The notes under the pieces: model-generated
Told to the model about the DNA's origin: nothing
Database searches by the model: none
What the model saw: the letters and a program-made list of their open reading frames with translations, nothing else
Shown: positions 14,545-21,803 of the stretch, one piece after another
Numbering within the stretch: the first letter of the stretch is position 1
Layout: the number at the start of each line of letters is the position of its first letter
Translations under genes and position numbers: made by a program
Virus record (IMG/VR): IMGVR_UViG_3300046794_000144
Coordinates: 1 to 52,356 of that record
From: a virus
DNA length: 52,356 bases
Direction: 5' to 3' (one strand)

Positions 14545-14808
14545 TTAGGCGGTCAATGGGCGGTTGAGGAAGTCAGATACTTCACCGGCTTGCGTTTCTT
14601 TCGAGTCAAGAAACCGGATGTTTTCCGGCATAACCGTGCCGATCGAGCCGTCCGCATATTCAACAACCGCGACGGTGTAGTTTCCGGGGCCGGATTCAAA
14701 CTCTTCGTACTCACAACCCCACTGATGAAAGCGGGCTTCGCGTAGGTCTTTATTGCCGACCTTTTTGTTGGTTTCCCAGATTGGGGCCATCGTCATTACT
14801 GGGCGCAT
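14545..14808 (-). CDS. Hypothetical phage protein
   Basis: 87 aa from the ATG with GAGGAATCAG upstream; a longer form from 14850 is possible. Beta-rich-looking core (GPGNYTVAVVEYADGSIGTV, ENIRFLDS), resembling small SH3-like phage proteins. Not recognised. Confidence 0.6.
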   Translation of the reverse strand: MRPVMTMAPIWETNKKVGNKDLREARFHQWGCEYEEFESGPGNYTVAVVEYADGSIGTVMPENIRFLDSKETQAGEVSDFLNRPLTA

Positions 14809-14956
14809 TTCTGATTCCTCAGTGGTTGACTCACATGTACTCGTCAACACTCATGCCTCCCGCTGGTTGCCGATGGGCGCGGGGTGAGTGCTGACGGGTA
14901 CCCGATGCGCTCTCATAGAGAGGATCGGGCAGTTTTCGACAGGCTGTCGTGGAGAT

Positions 14957-15160
14957 TCACGAGCGGATCATTTCCTCAGGGTCAAACCCGAACTCACGGC
15001 AAAGCGCGCTGGCAACGCCTGAACCCACACCAAAAGCGTCACGCACCAGCGCCCATCGGACCTGCCCGTGCTTGGAGCGATATTTGCTCGGGCCCTGAAG
15101 GTTGCGAATAGCGCTTCGTATAAGGTCGCGCTCATCGATGTCGCATCCGCTTAATTTCAT
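14957..15160 (-). CDS. Small hypothetical protein, possible HTH
   Basis: 67 aa, basic. RDLIRSAIRNLQGPSKYRSKHGQVRWALVRDAFGVGSGVASALCREF suggests a helix-turn-helix around VRDAFGVGSGVASALC. The ATG is preceded by GAGGAAATC. It lies just downstream of a 19-aa peptide that shares its beginning with the upstream gene. Confidence 0.55.
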   Translation of the reverse strand: MKLSGCDIDERDLIRSAIRNLQGPSKYRSKHGQVRWALVRDAFGVGSGVASALCREFGFDPEEMIRS

Positions 15161-15173
15161 CACTTCGATTTCC

Positions 15174-15233
15174 TCACGGTTGTTTTCCCGCTGCCCACCG
15201 CTCTGGATGGGCATCAGTGAAAAGGTCCGTCAT
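15174..15233 (-). CDS. 19-aa peptide sharing the MTDLFTDA start
   Basis: Reads MTDLFTDAHPERWAAGKQP. Its ATG overlaps the TGA of the upstream gene (ATGA), and it ends just before the next RBS. The same 22-nt start sequence recurs at 15528-15549, where it begins the 106-aa frame by a GTGA overlap. It is probably a coupling or leader peptide, or a duplication remnant. Confidence 0.4.
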   Translation of the reverse strand: MTDLFTDAHPERWAAGKQP

Positions 15234-15550
15234 GCGGCGAACAGTTCTTGCTGACCCTGTTGCGGGGTGCAGCGCTGGAGACCTGCACGAATCGCCGACT
15301 CCAATAGATCGGCGTCTCGCTCCAGTTCGGGGTAGAGACCTTCAAGCCCGATCAACGCACCTCGAAGCTCTGTGGCTTCACGCTGAAGGCAGGGAATTAC
15401 GATGTGGAGCATGTTGCCGATCGTGCGCAGATCAAGGCTGCACTCTCGGCAAAGCCAGATGTAGTCGAGCATGTACTTGGGCATTTCCGTTTCTCCGGTT
15501 GTTTTCCCAATGCGCCCGTCACCAGGTGCATCAGTGAAAAGGTCCGTCAC
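15230..15550 (-). CDS. Hypothetical phage protein
   Basis: 106 aa if read from the GTG that overlaps the upstream stop (GTGA); an ATG at 15484 with GAGAAACGGA upstream gives an 84-aa form that may be the main product. It contains LCRECS and a helical core (EATELRGALIGLEGLYPELERDADLLESAI). Not recognised. The MTDLFTDA start recurs in the next coding unit downstream. Confidence 0.55.
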   Translation of the reverse strand: MTDLFTDAPGDGRIGKTTGETEMPKYMLDYIWLCRECSLDLRTIGNMLHIVIPCLQREATELRGALIGLEGLYPELERDADLLESAIRAGLQRCTPQQGQQELFAA

Positions 15551-15786
15551 ACCAAAACGTTGTTGTCGTACTGCCTGGCACCTGTGTCGCAGTGGCTATG
15601 CCCTTGGGCAGCGGCGTCATAGTGGTAGAACAGCGAACCAGTAGCGCGGCACTCTCCACTGTCTTCGTCGGCGATCACGACAGCCGTGATCCGAGTGTTG
15701 CGAGCGCTGCTAGTAAAGTGAGCGGTGTATTCGCCCAGGCGTGCGATGGTCTTTCCGTTTTCTTGGGTGCTGGTGAAATTGAACAT
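15547..15786 (-). CDS. Hypothetical protein, first gene of the leftward early block
   Basis: 79 aa from an ATG preceded by GGAGGG; an in-frame ATG at 15885 is less likely. Beta-rich-looking (KTIARLGEYTAHFTSSARNTRITAVVIADED, then GSLFYHYD). Not recognised. It is the first leftward gene I can support downstream of the operator-bound promoter at 16400-16441, about 600 nt away. Confidence 0.55.
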   Translation of the reverse strand: MFNFTSTQENGKTIARLGEYTAHFTSSARNTRITAVVIADEDSGECRATGSLFYHYDAAAQGHSHCDTGARQYDNNVLV

Positions 15787-15995
15787 TGCGTCGCCCTCCG
15801 GGGCTCGGTCGTCATCCCAAGCAGCCCTCGCGAGAAGGCTGCTCAGTGATGCTTTCCGCCGTGACCCGCTACTGGCGTCGGTCACAGGCTTGAATCAAAT
15901 GTCTGTACTGACCGCTACGACGGCATGCCGGGCGCAGCAGTGATGCTTTCGGCGAACCTTGCTACAGTCCGCTTTCAACTGAATCGGTGAATCAA

Positions 15996-16211
15996 ATGTC
16001 GTCAAAGCAAAAAATCGCCAACATCCAGAAGCAGATAGAAGACGCTCATGCCTTGTTTGAAACCTTGAAGCCAGGGCGCGGCGCAAAACTTCTTGCCCAC
16101 ATTCGAAGGCTTGAAACTCAACTCAAGGTCGAGCAGGGCCATGTGGTTTCGAAGTTTCATCGCCAGCGCCTTGTCATCGTCTCCGGTGGGTTTTCGCCGA
16201 AGAACTCGTAA
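15996..16211 (+). CDS. Possible small rightward coiled-coil protein
   Basis: 71 aa beginning MSSKQKIANIQKQIEDAHAL, helical and basic (GRGAKLLAHIRRLETQLKVEQ). It stands alone on the plus strand inside the leader of the leftward early transcript, so it would be opposed by antisense transcription on induction. That position could allow lysogenic expression. The ribosome binding site is weak. Could be spurious. Confidence 0.4.
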   Translation: MSSKQKIANIQKQIEDAHALFETLKPGRGAKLLAHIRRLETQLKVEQGHVVSKFHRQRLVIVSGGFSPKNS

Positions 16212-16336
16212 ATCTCTTGCTCAGCAAACCTTGCGCGCCGAATCACCGGACACGGAAGCAGGCCGTATTGCGTTATCTCCCCCAGGCTTATTGCCGGGCT
16301 TCTGCCGAGGCGTAGGGCGGAGTGTTGCTTAGCGGA

Positions 16337-16347
16337 TTTAAAGAGCG
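16337..16347 (-). promoter_or_regulatory. BoxA-like antitermination sequence
   Basis: CGCTCTTTAAA on the minus strand, about 50 nt downstream of the predicted leftward start, resembles rRNA and lambda boxA (YGCTCTTTA). No convincing boxB follows. It would help leftward transcripts read the about 600-nt leader and internal terminators. Confidence 0.4.
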
Positions 16348-16399
16348 GCGGGTCTTGTGAGGCCCTGGCGAGTCCCTGTTGGGTGACTCGACGTAGTGA

Positions 16400-16441
16400 A
16401 CAATACCTGTAGGTAAAACATAAGGTCAATACCTTTAGGTA
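16400..16441 (-). promoter_or_regulatory. Leftward early promoter PL with two operators
   Basis: Minus strand -35 TTGACC (16429-16424), 18-bp spacer, -10 TATTGT (16405-16400). Operators TACCTGTAGGTA (16404-16415) and TACCTTTAGGTA (16430-16441), centres 26 bp apart, overlap the -10 and abut the -35. Related sites flank the cI-cro intergenic region, so the CI-type repressor should shut this promoter. Confidence 0.8.
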
Positions 16442-16461
16442 AGATATTTTCGCGCGCCCAC

Positions 16462-16498
16462 AAAAAAGCCCGCACTCGGCGGGCTTTATCATTTTTTT
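16462..16498. terminator. Bidirectional intrinsic terminator
   Basis: AAAGCCCGC and GCGGGCTTT (16465-16473, 16479-16487) with T-tracts on both sides. It stops leftward transcripts from the DUF1654 gene before they enter PL, and rightward ones from the small + gene. Confidence 0.85.
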
Positions 16499-16503
16499 TG
16501 CGA

Positions 16504-16755
16504 TCAGTCTTCTTTCGGCACAATCCACGACACCAGCACGCCACCATCGTCGCGATGTTCCAAGGTCACGATATCAGCCTCGTCGATATCCATCAGGAGC
16601 TGGTCCCAGTCCTCGGCCAGCTCATCTGAGGCCTTATAGATAACCGTACGCTTGGCGGTCTGGGTTGTAGTCGCATTGATCGTGCGCTGAATCCGCATAG
16701 CCAGAAGCTCATACGAAGATGGTTCGGGTTTAGCCAGGGGCTTAGCTTTTGCCAT
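16504..16755 (-). CDS. DUF1654-family protein
   Basis: 83 aa. SSYELLAMRIQRTINATTTQTAKRTVIYKASDELAEDWDQLLMDIDEADIVTLEHRDDGGVLVSW matches the DUF1654 family of Pseudomonas and its phages. AAAGGAG precedes the ATG. A LexA-type box lies 17 bp upstream of the start, so it is probably SOS-induced independently of PL. Role unknown; regulator of the induction response is an inference from the LexA site. Confidence 0.75.
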   Translation of the reverse strand: MAKAKPLAKPEPSSYELLAMRIQRTINATTTQTAKRTVIYKASDELAEDWDQLLMDIDEADIVTLEHRDDGGVLVSWIVPKED

Positions 16756-16771
16756 GGTTGGTACTCCTTTG

Positions 16772-16787
16772 CTGGTTATCCATACAG
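16772..16787 (-). promoter_or_regulatory. LexA-type operator
   Basis: CTGTATGGATAACCAG fits CTG-N10-CAG. A second half-site CTGTAT lies at 16815-16820, and the two form an inverted ATACAGTAT/ATACTGTAT pair. It overlaps the expected promoter of the DUF1654 gene. Confidence 0.65.
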
Positions 16788-16854
16788 TATTTTACCGTTT
16801 GATAAATGGCAATACTGTATAGAGAACATTTGTACTCTTTTGGGTGGCAAACAC

Positions 16855-16879
16855 AAAAAAGCCCGCTCGGTGGCGGGCT
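16855..16879 (-). terminator. Terminator of the repressor gene
   Basis: On the minus strand AGCCCGC/GCGGGCT arms (16860-16866, 16873-16879) followed by six T. It lies 27 nt past the cI stop. Confidence 0.8.
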
Positions 16880-16905
16880 ACGGATTCAGATTGGGAGGGG
16901 CACGG

Positions 16906-17640
16906 CTAGAAGCTCCGTCCGGTCCACCAGTAAATGATTTGTGCTAGAACTTGGATGTCGCTTTCGCGGTCGCCGGGTACGTCAATCTCTCGGTATTGGC
17001 CGTTATCCGAAATAATTGTCAGGCCGTCGAGGTTTCGCTGTATTCGTTTAACGTGGTGCTGGCCGCGCATCAAGAAAAAGTAGATTGCATCTGACTCGAC
17101 AGACGTGACGCCGGAATCTACGAGCAGGGCATCACCGTTACGGATAGTGGGCGCCATGCTGTCTCCGCGACCCGAGATCAGCCTTAGGTTGTCAGTAGAC
17201 GTGTAGACGAGGTTCTGGCGCACCCAATTGGCATCGAGGCGCATGTGCTCAACAACCATGTTCATTTCTGGTGGCTCCGTGCCAGGGCCCATAGAGGCAG
17301 CGATATCTAAGCGCTCAACCGAAATCGTCGGGCGATAGCTTTTTATTTTTTGTGCAAGCGCTTCGGGCAACCCTTCTACATCAATGACATCTGAGCCGCC
17401 TAGGCCTGGCCTGTCGAATGCGTATTCATCCAGCCTGAATTCCTTCTCCACTGCTCTAGCGAAAACCTCGCCTACGTTCTTTGCCCCAGGCTTATCTGGC
17501 GGATACAGGCACCGGGAAATGTAGTCAGGCTGCTTGCCCATACGACGAGCGAATTCAGCTTTCGCGCCATGCTTACCGATGCCGTACTGTCGGTCGATAA
17601 GTAGTTGAAGATTTGCCTTTCTGATCAATTTTATATCCAT
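16906..17640 (-). CDS. cI: CI-type prophage repressor (HTH + S24 peptidase)
   Basis: 244 aa. An N-terminal HTH (AEFARRMGKQPDYISRCLYPP, about 28-48) binds operators; the C-terminal S24 domain has S161 (GDSMAPT) and K198 (HVKRI) as the catalytic dyad. The self-cleavage site would be A115-S116 (AAS-MGPG) rather than the usual Ala-Gly. DNA damage should trigger RecA-stimulated autocleavage. Its promoter region shares operators with cro (17662-17713), giving autoregulation; it must also act 1.2 kb away at PL. It is the only clear lysogeny repressor here. Confidence 0.92.
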   Translation of the reverse strand: MDIKLIRKANLQLLIDRQYGIGKHGAKAEFARRMGKQPDYISRCLYPPDKPGAKNVGEVFARAVEKEFRLDEYAFDRPGLGGSDVIDVEGLPEALAQKIKSYRPTISVERLDIAASMGPGTEPPEMNMVVEHMRLDANWVRQNLVYTSTDNLRLISGRGDSMAPTIRNGDALLVDSGVTSVESDAIYFFLMRGQHHVKRIQRNLDGLTIISDNGQYREIDVPGDRESDIQVLAQIIYWWTGRSF

Positions 17641-17661
17641 GACGCAAATATGCTTTCCGAT

Positions 17662-17713
17662 TACTTATAGGTAAATGGCCTGCGGGTATTGCTTTAATGC
17701 TTACCTATGGGTA
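17662..17713. promoter_or_regulatory. cI-cro operators and divergent promoters
   Basis: Two operators, TACTTATAGGTA (17662-17673) and TACCTATGGGTA (17702-17713), centres 40 bp apart, share the TACCTNTAGGTA pattern of the PL sites. A rightward promoter is likely: -35 TTGCTT (17689-17694), -10 AAGAAT (17713-17718), overlapped by the second operator. The first operator overlaps a TATAAG -10 for cI. Confidence 0.75.
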
Positions 17714-17744
17714 AGAATTGGCGCATCACTTAGGAGAATCCGTG

Positions 17745-17978
17745 ATGCGAACCAAAAACACACAGTTATTGGAGTGGCTCAAAACAGCCTCGGACGAGGT
17801 TGTAGAAAGAACCGGGACCACTCGCGGCTACCTGAAACAGATTGCCTATGGCAACAAGCAAGCGTCCGCCAGCGTGGCTTCGTCTCTTGAGCGGGAAACC
17901 TGCGGTCTGCTGACTCGCAAATCCCTGCGCCCAAATGACTGGACCGTGATTTGGCCTGAACTCTCGTCGGCGGCCTAA
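17745..17978 (+). CDS. Cro-like HTH protein (YdaS/Cro type)
   Basis: 77 aa starting MRTKNTQLLEWLKTASDE, from an ATG with TAGGAGAATC upstream. HTH: VVERTGTTRGYLKQIAYGNKQASASVASSLERE, then a short tail ending DWTVIWPEL as in the YdaS antitoxin-like Cro group. Divergent from cI and first gene of the rightward transcript, so it should repress cI and favour lytic growth. Confidence 0.85.
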   Translation: MRTKNTQLLEWLKTASDEVVERTGTTRGYLKQIAYGNKQASASVASSLERETCGLLTRKSLRPNDWTVIWPELSSAA

Positions 17979-17980
17979 TC

Positions 17981-18289
17981 ATGTCGACCCATCAATTAAG
18001 CCCTAAGCAGGTCGCAATGGCCCGCAAGAGTCTTCACTTCATCTTGCAGGGGGTTACGTCGGTCGGCAACGGGCCGATTTCGATTGCAGTCGGTTGCGAC
18101 GAAGCAACGATTTGCCGGATGCGCCCAGAGAAGTTTGAGCAGTTTGCTCAGATCCTGGCGTTTCTCGGCCTGAAGATTGTTCCTTCTGAAATGCGCTGCT
18201 TTAACGAGAAGGACGTGGCCGCTTACATGCACATGGCCAGTCGGTATATGGAATTCATCAACGGTGTTGATCAGTTGGTGGAGGAATAA
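17981..18289 (+). CDS. CII-like transcription regulator
   Basis: 102 aa. GPISIAVGCDEATICRMRPEKFEQFAQILAFLGLKIV resembles lambda CII-type HTH regulators (CDEATICR corresponds to the recognition helix), and it lies right after cro with a 2-nt gap. CII proteins activate repressor and integrase promoters to establish lysogeny; no CII target repeats were identified. Confidence 0.75.
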   Translation: MSTHQLSPKQVAMARKSLHFILQGVTSVGNGPISIAVGCDEATICRMRPEKFEQFAQILAFLGLKIVPSEMRCFNEKDVAAYMHMASRYMEFINGVDQLVEE

Positions 18290-18291
18290 CC

Positions 18292-18564
18292 ATGGCCAGC
18301 AGATCGGCGCATCCAGCGGAAAGCGTGAACAAGGTCATTGACCGGGTTTTGTTGACCCTGGGCGAATCAGGTCCGGTGCTGGCAGGAACCAAAGAATTCC
18401 ATATGCAGGAAGCAATGCAGGCGGCGGCAATGATCCGTGGCCTCTACAGCGACGTAGCCAAAAGAAAAGCCCGCAAGGACTGTGTAAGTCATTTGCGGGC
18501 TTCTTTGTCTCGTCCGGTTGCAGCCGGGTCGAGTGATATGTACTTCAGGACGGATTCAGTATGA
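18292..18564 (+). CDS. Hypothetical early protein
   Basis: 90 aa, starting ASRSAHPAESVNKVIDRVLL after a strong GGAGGAATAACC. Not recognised. Its stop overlaps the ATG of the O-like gene (ATGA). A strong hairpin lies inside its coding region. Confidence 0.6.
   Translation: MASRSAHPAESVNKVIDRVLLTLGESGPVLAGTKEFHMQEAMQAAAMIRGLYSDVAKRKARKDCVSHLRASLSRPVAAGSSDMYFRTDSV
18467..18502 (+). terminator. tR1-like hairpin inside an early gene
   Basis: AAGCCCGCAA and TTGCGGGCTT pair perfectly (10 bp) around a 16-nt loop, followed by CTTTGTC. The position between cII and O corresponds to lambda tR1, where early transcripts are partly stopped. The T-tract is weak. Confidence 0.45.
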
Positions 18565-19385
18565 GCAATGTCATCCCACTTCGCAATACCGGGGGATTTA
18601 CCCGGATGGACAACAACCTGCAAGAAGCCCTCATAGGGGCTGAACTGTCTGCTCGCGAGCTACGTGTCGCTCTGGCTATCCATAGGCTTACGGCTGGCTA
18701 CAACAAAGAATCCGTGAAGGTGGCAGCGCTCTACATCGCCAAGATGCTGTATGGCGACACAGCGAAGGCTGTGACGGAGCGTGCCAACGTATCCCGGGCG
18801 ATCAACTCTCTTATCCGTCAGCGGGTTCTGTTCCGTGATGGTGGAAGCCGTGATCCGGTCACTTTCCTGCCTGTAAATGAATGGAAAATCGACCACAAAT
18901 CCACTGTGTTGAAATCTACACACTGTGTAGAAAAGATACATGCAACCGTGTCGAAAATTACACACATAAAAGACATAAATACAAATCTAACTGCTAACGC
19001 AGTTGTCGCCGCTGACGCTTCGACCGGCGAGGTTCTGGAATCTGAACCGGAACAACAGGGCGCCCCGAAGCCTGATCAACCAGCCCCAGCCAAAGCCGAC
19101 CGCATCCCGTACGGCAAAATTCAGGAGATCTACAACACCGTCTGCGGCGAAGCGCTGCCGAAGTGCCTGAAGCTCTCGACCAAACGCAAGAATTTGATCA
19201 AGGGCTGCTGGAACCTGGAGATCAACGGTGTTCACCCGTTCCGCAAGGGCGATTTCTGGACCGCGTACTTCACTGACTGCCTGGCCAACAGGCACTGGAC
19301 CGGCGACAACGACCGGGGCTGGACTGCCGACATCGAGTTTCTGACCCGCCAGGACAAGGTCCTGAAAGTGTTGGAGGCCCTATGA
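18561..19385 (+). CDS. Replication initiator (lambda O-like)
   Basis: 274 aa. An N-terminal winged-helix region (NLQEALIGAELSARELRVALAIHRLTAGYNK, ITRANVSRAI-like RANVSRAINSL) is typical of phage O proteins that bind iterons. A variable linker with Pro/Ala follows (EQQGAPKPDQPAPAKAD), then a C-terminal helicase-contact domain (GDFWTAYFTDCLANRHWTG). Three iterons lie inside the gene. The stop overlaps the helicase start. Confidence 0.85.
   Translation: MSNVIPLRNTGGFTRMDNNLQEALIGAELSARELRVALAIHRLTAGYNKESVKVAALYIAKMLYGDTAKAVTERANVSRAINSLIRQRVLFRDGGSRDPVTFLPVNEWKIDHKSTVLKSTHCVEKIHATVSKITHIKDINTNLTANAVVAADASTGEVLESEPEQQGAPKPDQPAPAKADRIPYGKIQEIYNTVCGEALPKCLKLSTKRKNLIKGCWNLEINGVHPFRKGDFWTAYFTDCLANRHWTGDNDRGWTADIEFLTRQDKVLKVLEAL
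18903..18956 (+). other. Putative phage replication origin (iterons)
   Basis: Three copies of ACYGTGTNGAAA (18903-18914, 18922-18933, 18945-18956), spaced 19 and 23 bp, followed by an A+T-rich stretch (18954-18992). A near-perfect palindrome CTACACACTGTGTAG overlaps copy 2. The location within the O-like gene is where lambdoid origins lie. Confidence 0.7.
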
Positions 19386-20782
19386 TCGCTGACCGCCCAC
19401 TGGTATCCCCAGAAGCTGAACTCGGCGTAATCGGCGCCCTGATGCACAAGCCTGAACTGATCGAGTCCATCGGTGCGCTGGTTTCTCCGGCTGACTTCTT
19501 CGACACCGACGCCTCTGACTTGTACGCCATGATCCTGGCCGCCCGATCAGCTGGCCGCCCAGTTGACTCGGTATCCCTGTCTGATATCCGTACCGAGCTG
19601 TCGAGCGGCGAACTGACCATCGTTCGTGCCTCTGAAATCATGCGTGACGTACCCAGCGCATCGAACGGGAAGGAGTACGCCCGCATCGTCGTGGAGCGCT
19701 CTAAGGCTCGCAAGATCGCCGCCATCGGCCAATCAATCATCGACATGGCGAGTCACGCACGCCCGCTGCCAGGGATCATTGCCGACGCTCAAGAGGCCGT
19801 CTTGGCTTTGAACAGCGAAGACGATGAGCCGGATGTGATCACCCTGCGCGAAGCGCTCGGCCCAGTTGTCGACGAAATGGATGCTCGCTTCAATGGTGAA
19901 GGCATCAACGGACACGCCACGGGCCTGAAGGATCTTGACGAGATTGTCCAGGGTCTCCGCGGTTCGCACGTCATCATCATCGCTGGCCGCCCAGGTACTG
20001 GGAAAACGACCCTGGGTCTGGGTATTGCGGAACAACTCACCATTCGCGAAAGCAAGTCCGCACTGGTGTTCTCGCTCGAAATGTCGGCCAAGGAGCTTTC
20101 CAAGCGCAGCCTGGCAGCCTCGTCAGCAGTGACACTCGGGAGTATCGACACCGGTCAGGCCATGGGCAACGACGAGTCGATCACCCGCATCACCGGCGCC
20201 GTGAGCCGCATGCACTCGGCGGATCTGCGCATTTGCCAGAAGGGCAGTCTGCCACTGAGTCGGATTCGCAACATCGCCAGGTTCCAGCACCGTGGCAAGC
20301 CGCTTGACCTGATTGTCATCGACTACATCGGCCTCATTGCGCCTGAGGCTGGCTCCCGCCAGCAGAACCGGAACCTTGAGTTGGGCGCCATCAGCCGGGG
20401 CATCAAGGCAATGGCCAAGGAGCTGAACCTCCCGGTCATCGTGCTGGCCCAGCTCAATCGCAGCATCGAAACCCGCTCGACCAAGAAGCCGCAAATGTCC
20501 GACCTGCGTGACTCCGGTGAGATTGAGCAAGACGCCGACATCATCATGATTGCCCACCGTGACGCTGATTCGGACCTTGGGCGCAGCGGCGTAACCGAGA
20601 TCGATGTGGTGAAGCACCGACACGCCTCGGTTGGCCACTGCCTTCTTCAGCACCAGGGCGAGTTCGCACGGTTCGTCAACTACGCCGGGAGTCGAGAGCA
20701 GCAGCAAGAGGCTTCAGTACCGCCGCCGCGCCGTAGCTCGAAGTCACTTCTCAACCAATTCAACCCTGCAGGTGGCTTCTAA
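19382..20782 (+). CDS. DnaB-type replicative helicase
   Basis: 466 aa. The N-terminal DnaB domain (VSPEAELGVIGALMHKPELI) is followed by the RecA-like core: Walker A GRPGTGKTT with K208, SLEMSAKEL, LIVIDYIGLI (Walker B), QLNRSIETR and DLRDSGEIEQDADIIM. It unwinds the phage origin with the O-like initiator as loader partner. Confidence 0.95.
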   Translation: MIADRPLVSPEAELGVIGALMHKPELIESIGALVSPADFFDTDASDLYAMILAARSAGRPVDSVSLSDIRTELSSGELTIVRASEIMRDVPSASNGKEYARIVVERSKARKIAAIGQSIIDMASHARPLPGIIADAQEAVLALNSEDDEPDVITLREALGPVVDEMDARFNGEGINGHATGLKDLDEIVQGLRGSHVIIIAGRPGTGKTTLGLGIAEQLTIRESKSALVFSLEMSAKELSKRSLAASSAVTLGSIDTGQAMGNDESITRITGAVSRMHSADLRICQKGSLPLSRIRNIARFQHRGKPLDLIVIDYIGLIAPEAGSRQQNRNLELGAISRGIKAMAKELNLPVIVLAQLNRSIETRSTKKPQMSDLRDSGEIEQDADIIMIAHRDADSDLGRSGVTEIDVVKHRHASVGHCLLQHQGEFARFVNYAGSREQQQEASVPPPRRSSKSLLNQFNPAGGF

Positions 20783-21288
20783 TGGCCATGAATGAATCTC
20801 GACAAGCTCAAATTCTCGCCGGCCAGTCCTCAATTGCCCAGAAGATCTTCTCCTACGTCCCGATCCAAACGAGCTGGAGCAACCACGAAATCCACGGCGC
20901 CGTATCGACAGCCAAGGCTACAGGTGCCTCGCCTTATGCCATCCGTCGCGCCCTCGGCGAACTCAAGGAAGCCGGCCTGATTCGTGAACCGATCGGCGGC
21001 AAATTTCAACGTGACGCAGCAACCCCCAAGCCAATCAAGGAGCAAGCCGTGACCCAGGTAGCCAAACAAGCCGTTGTTTCGATCAAGAAGTCCGAAGGCG
21101 CCCTGGATGTTCTGGCCAGCCTTTCCGGCGAAGTCGTGAGCCTGGCTGATGATTTCAGCAAGCGCATGAAAGCTCTGGCCGCTCGCATCGAAGAGGTTGC
21201 GCTTTCGGTAGAGGCTGAACGCGAGAGCAATGCTGAAGCGATCACCAAGGCCAAGCGCCTGCAGGAAGCGCTGCGGGAGTTCGCATGA
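20782..21288 (+). CDS. Winged-helix phage protein with C-terminal coiled coil
   Basis: 168 aa. Residues 20-70 (SYVPIQTSWSNHEIH and YAIRRALGELKEAGLIREPIGG) look like a winged helix; residues 105-168 form a probable coiled coil. The ATG overlaps the helicase stop and its stop overlaps the next ATG. Perhaps a replication or regulation accessory; not recognised as a named family. Confidence 0.6.
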   Translation: MAMNESRQAQILAGQSSIAQKIFSYVPIQTSWSNHEIHGAVSTAKATGASPYAIRRALGELKEAGLIREPIGGKFQRDAATPKPIKEQAVTQVAKQAVVSIKKSEGALDVLASLSGEVVSLADDFSKRMKALAARIEEVALSVEAERESNAEAITKAKRLQEALREFA

Positions 21289-21803
21289 TGACCGACTACA
21301 CCGAACTGAAGCGGCTGGCCGAGGCTGCTATCAAGCAACACGGCGACTGGGTTGCCGCTGGCGAACCATGGCCTGTCTGGAACAGCTTCCTGATGGAATT
21401 GTACGCTGCCGCCAACCCCGCTGCAGTCCTCGCCCTGATCGCCGAGAGCGAGCGCCTGTCGGCCGCATGCACAAGGGCTGAGCAGGTTATCAACGCCGAG
21501 AGCAAAGCCGCAGCAATCGCAACTGGGCGGGCAAACCTGATGCAAACCGAGCGCGAGCAGCTCAAGGCCGAGAACGAAACTCTGGTCGCGGCAGCCAAGG
21601 CCCTGCGTGATGAATGGCGCAAGGATCAGGTTGACGCAAAACGCCACCGATTCGCTCGTGATTGCGCCTATGGGGCGCTGACACTGATGGAAGGCAAAAG
21701 AGTTTTTGTCGAACTGGATTACCCAGAAGGCGAATTCTCGGGGTGTGGCCAGGCATACGAGATCGCCATCGACGCCGCCATGGGCAAGGGAGAGCAGTCA
21801 TGA
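21285..21803 (+). CDS. Ead/Ea22-like protein
   Basis: 172 aa. TELKRLAEAAIKQHGDW and NPAAVLALIAESERLSA are signatures of the Ead/Ea22 family. A coiled-coil middle (REQLKAENETLVAAAKAL) and a C-terminal EFSGCGQAYEIAIDAAM follow. These proteins are common in early regions; role unknown. Confidence 0.75.
   Translation: MMTDYTELKRLAEAAIKQHGDWVAAGEPWPVWNSFLMELYAAANPAAVLALIAESERLSAACTRAEQVINAESKAAAIATGRANLMQTEREQLKAENETLVAAAKALRDEWRKDQVDAKRHRFARDCAYGALTLMEGKRVFVELDYPEGEFSGCGQAYEIAIDAAMGKGEQS

Noticed and set aside
16157-16400. Minus-strand frame in the PL leader (…ALRLGRSPAISLGEITQYG…)
   Set aside because: Looks protein-like near its end, but no ATG, GTG or TTG start with an RBS exists downstream of the predicted PL start. 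Kept only as a note.
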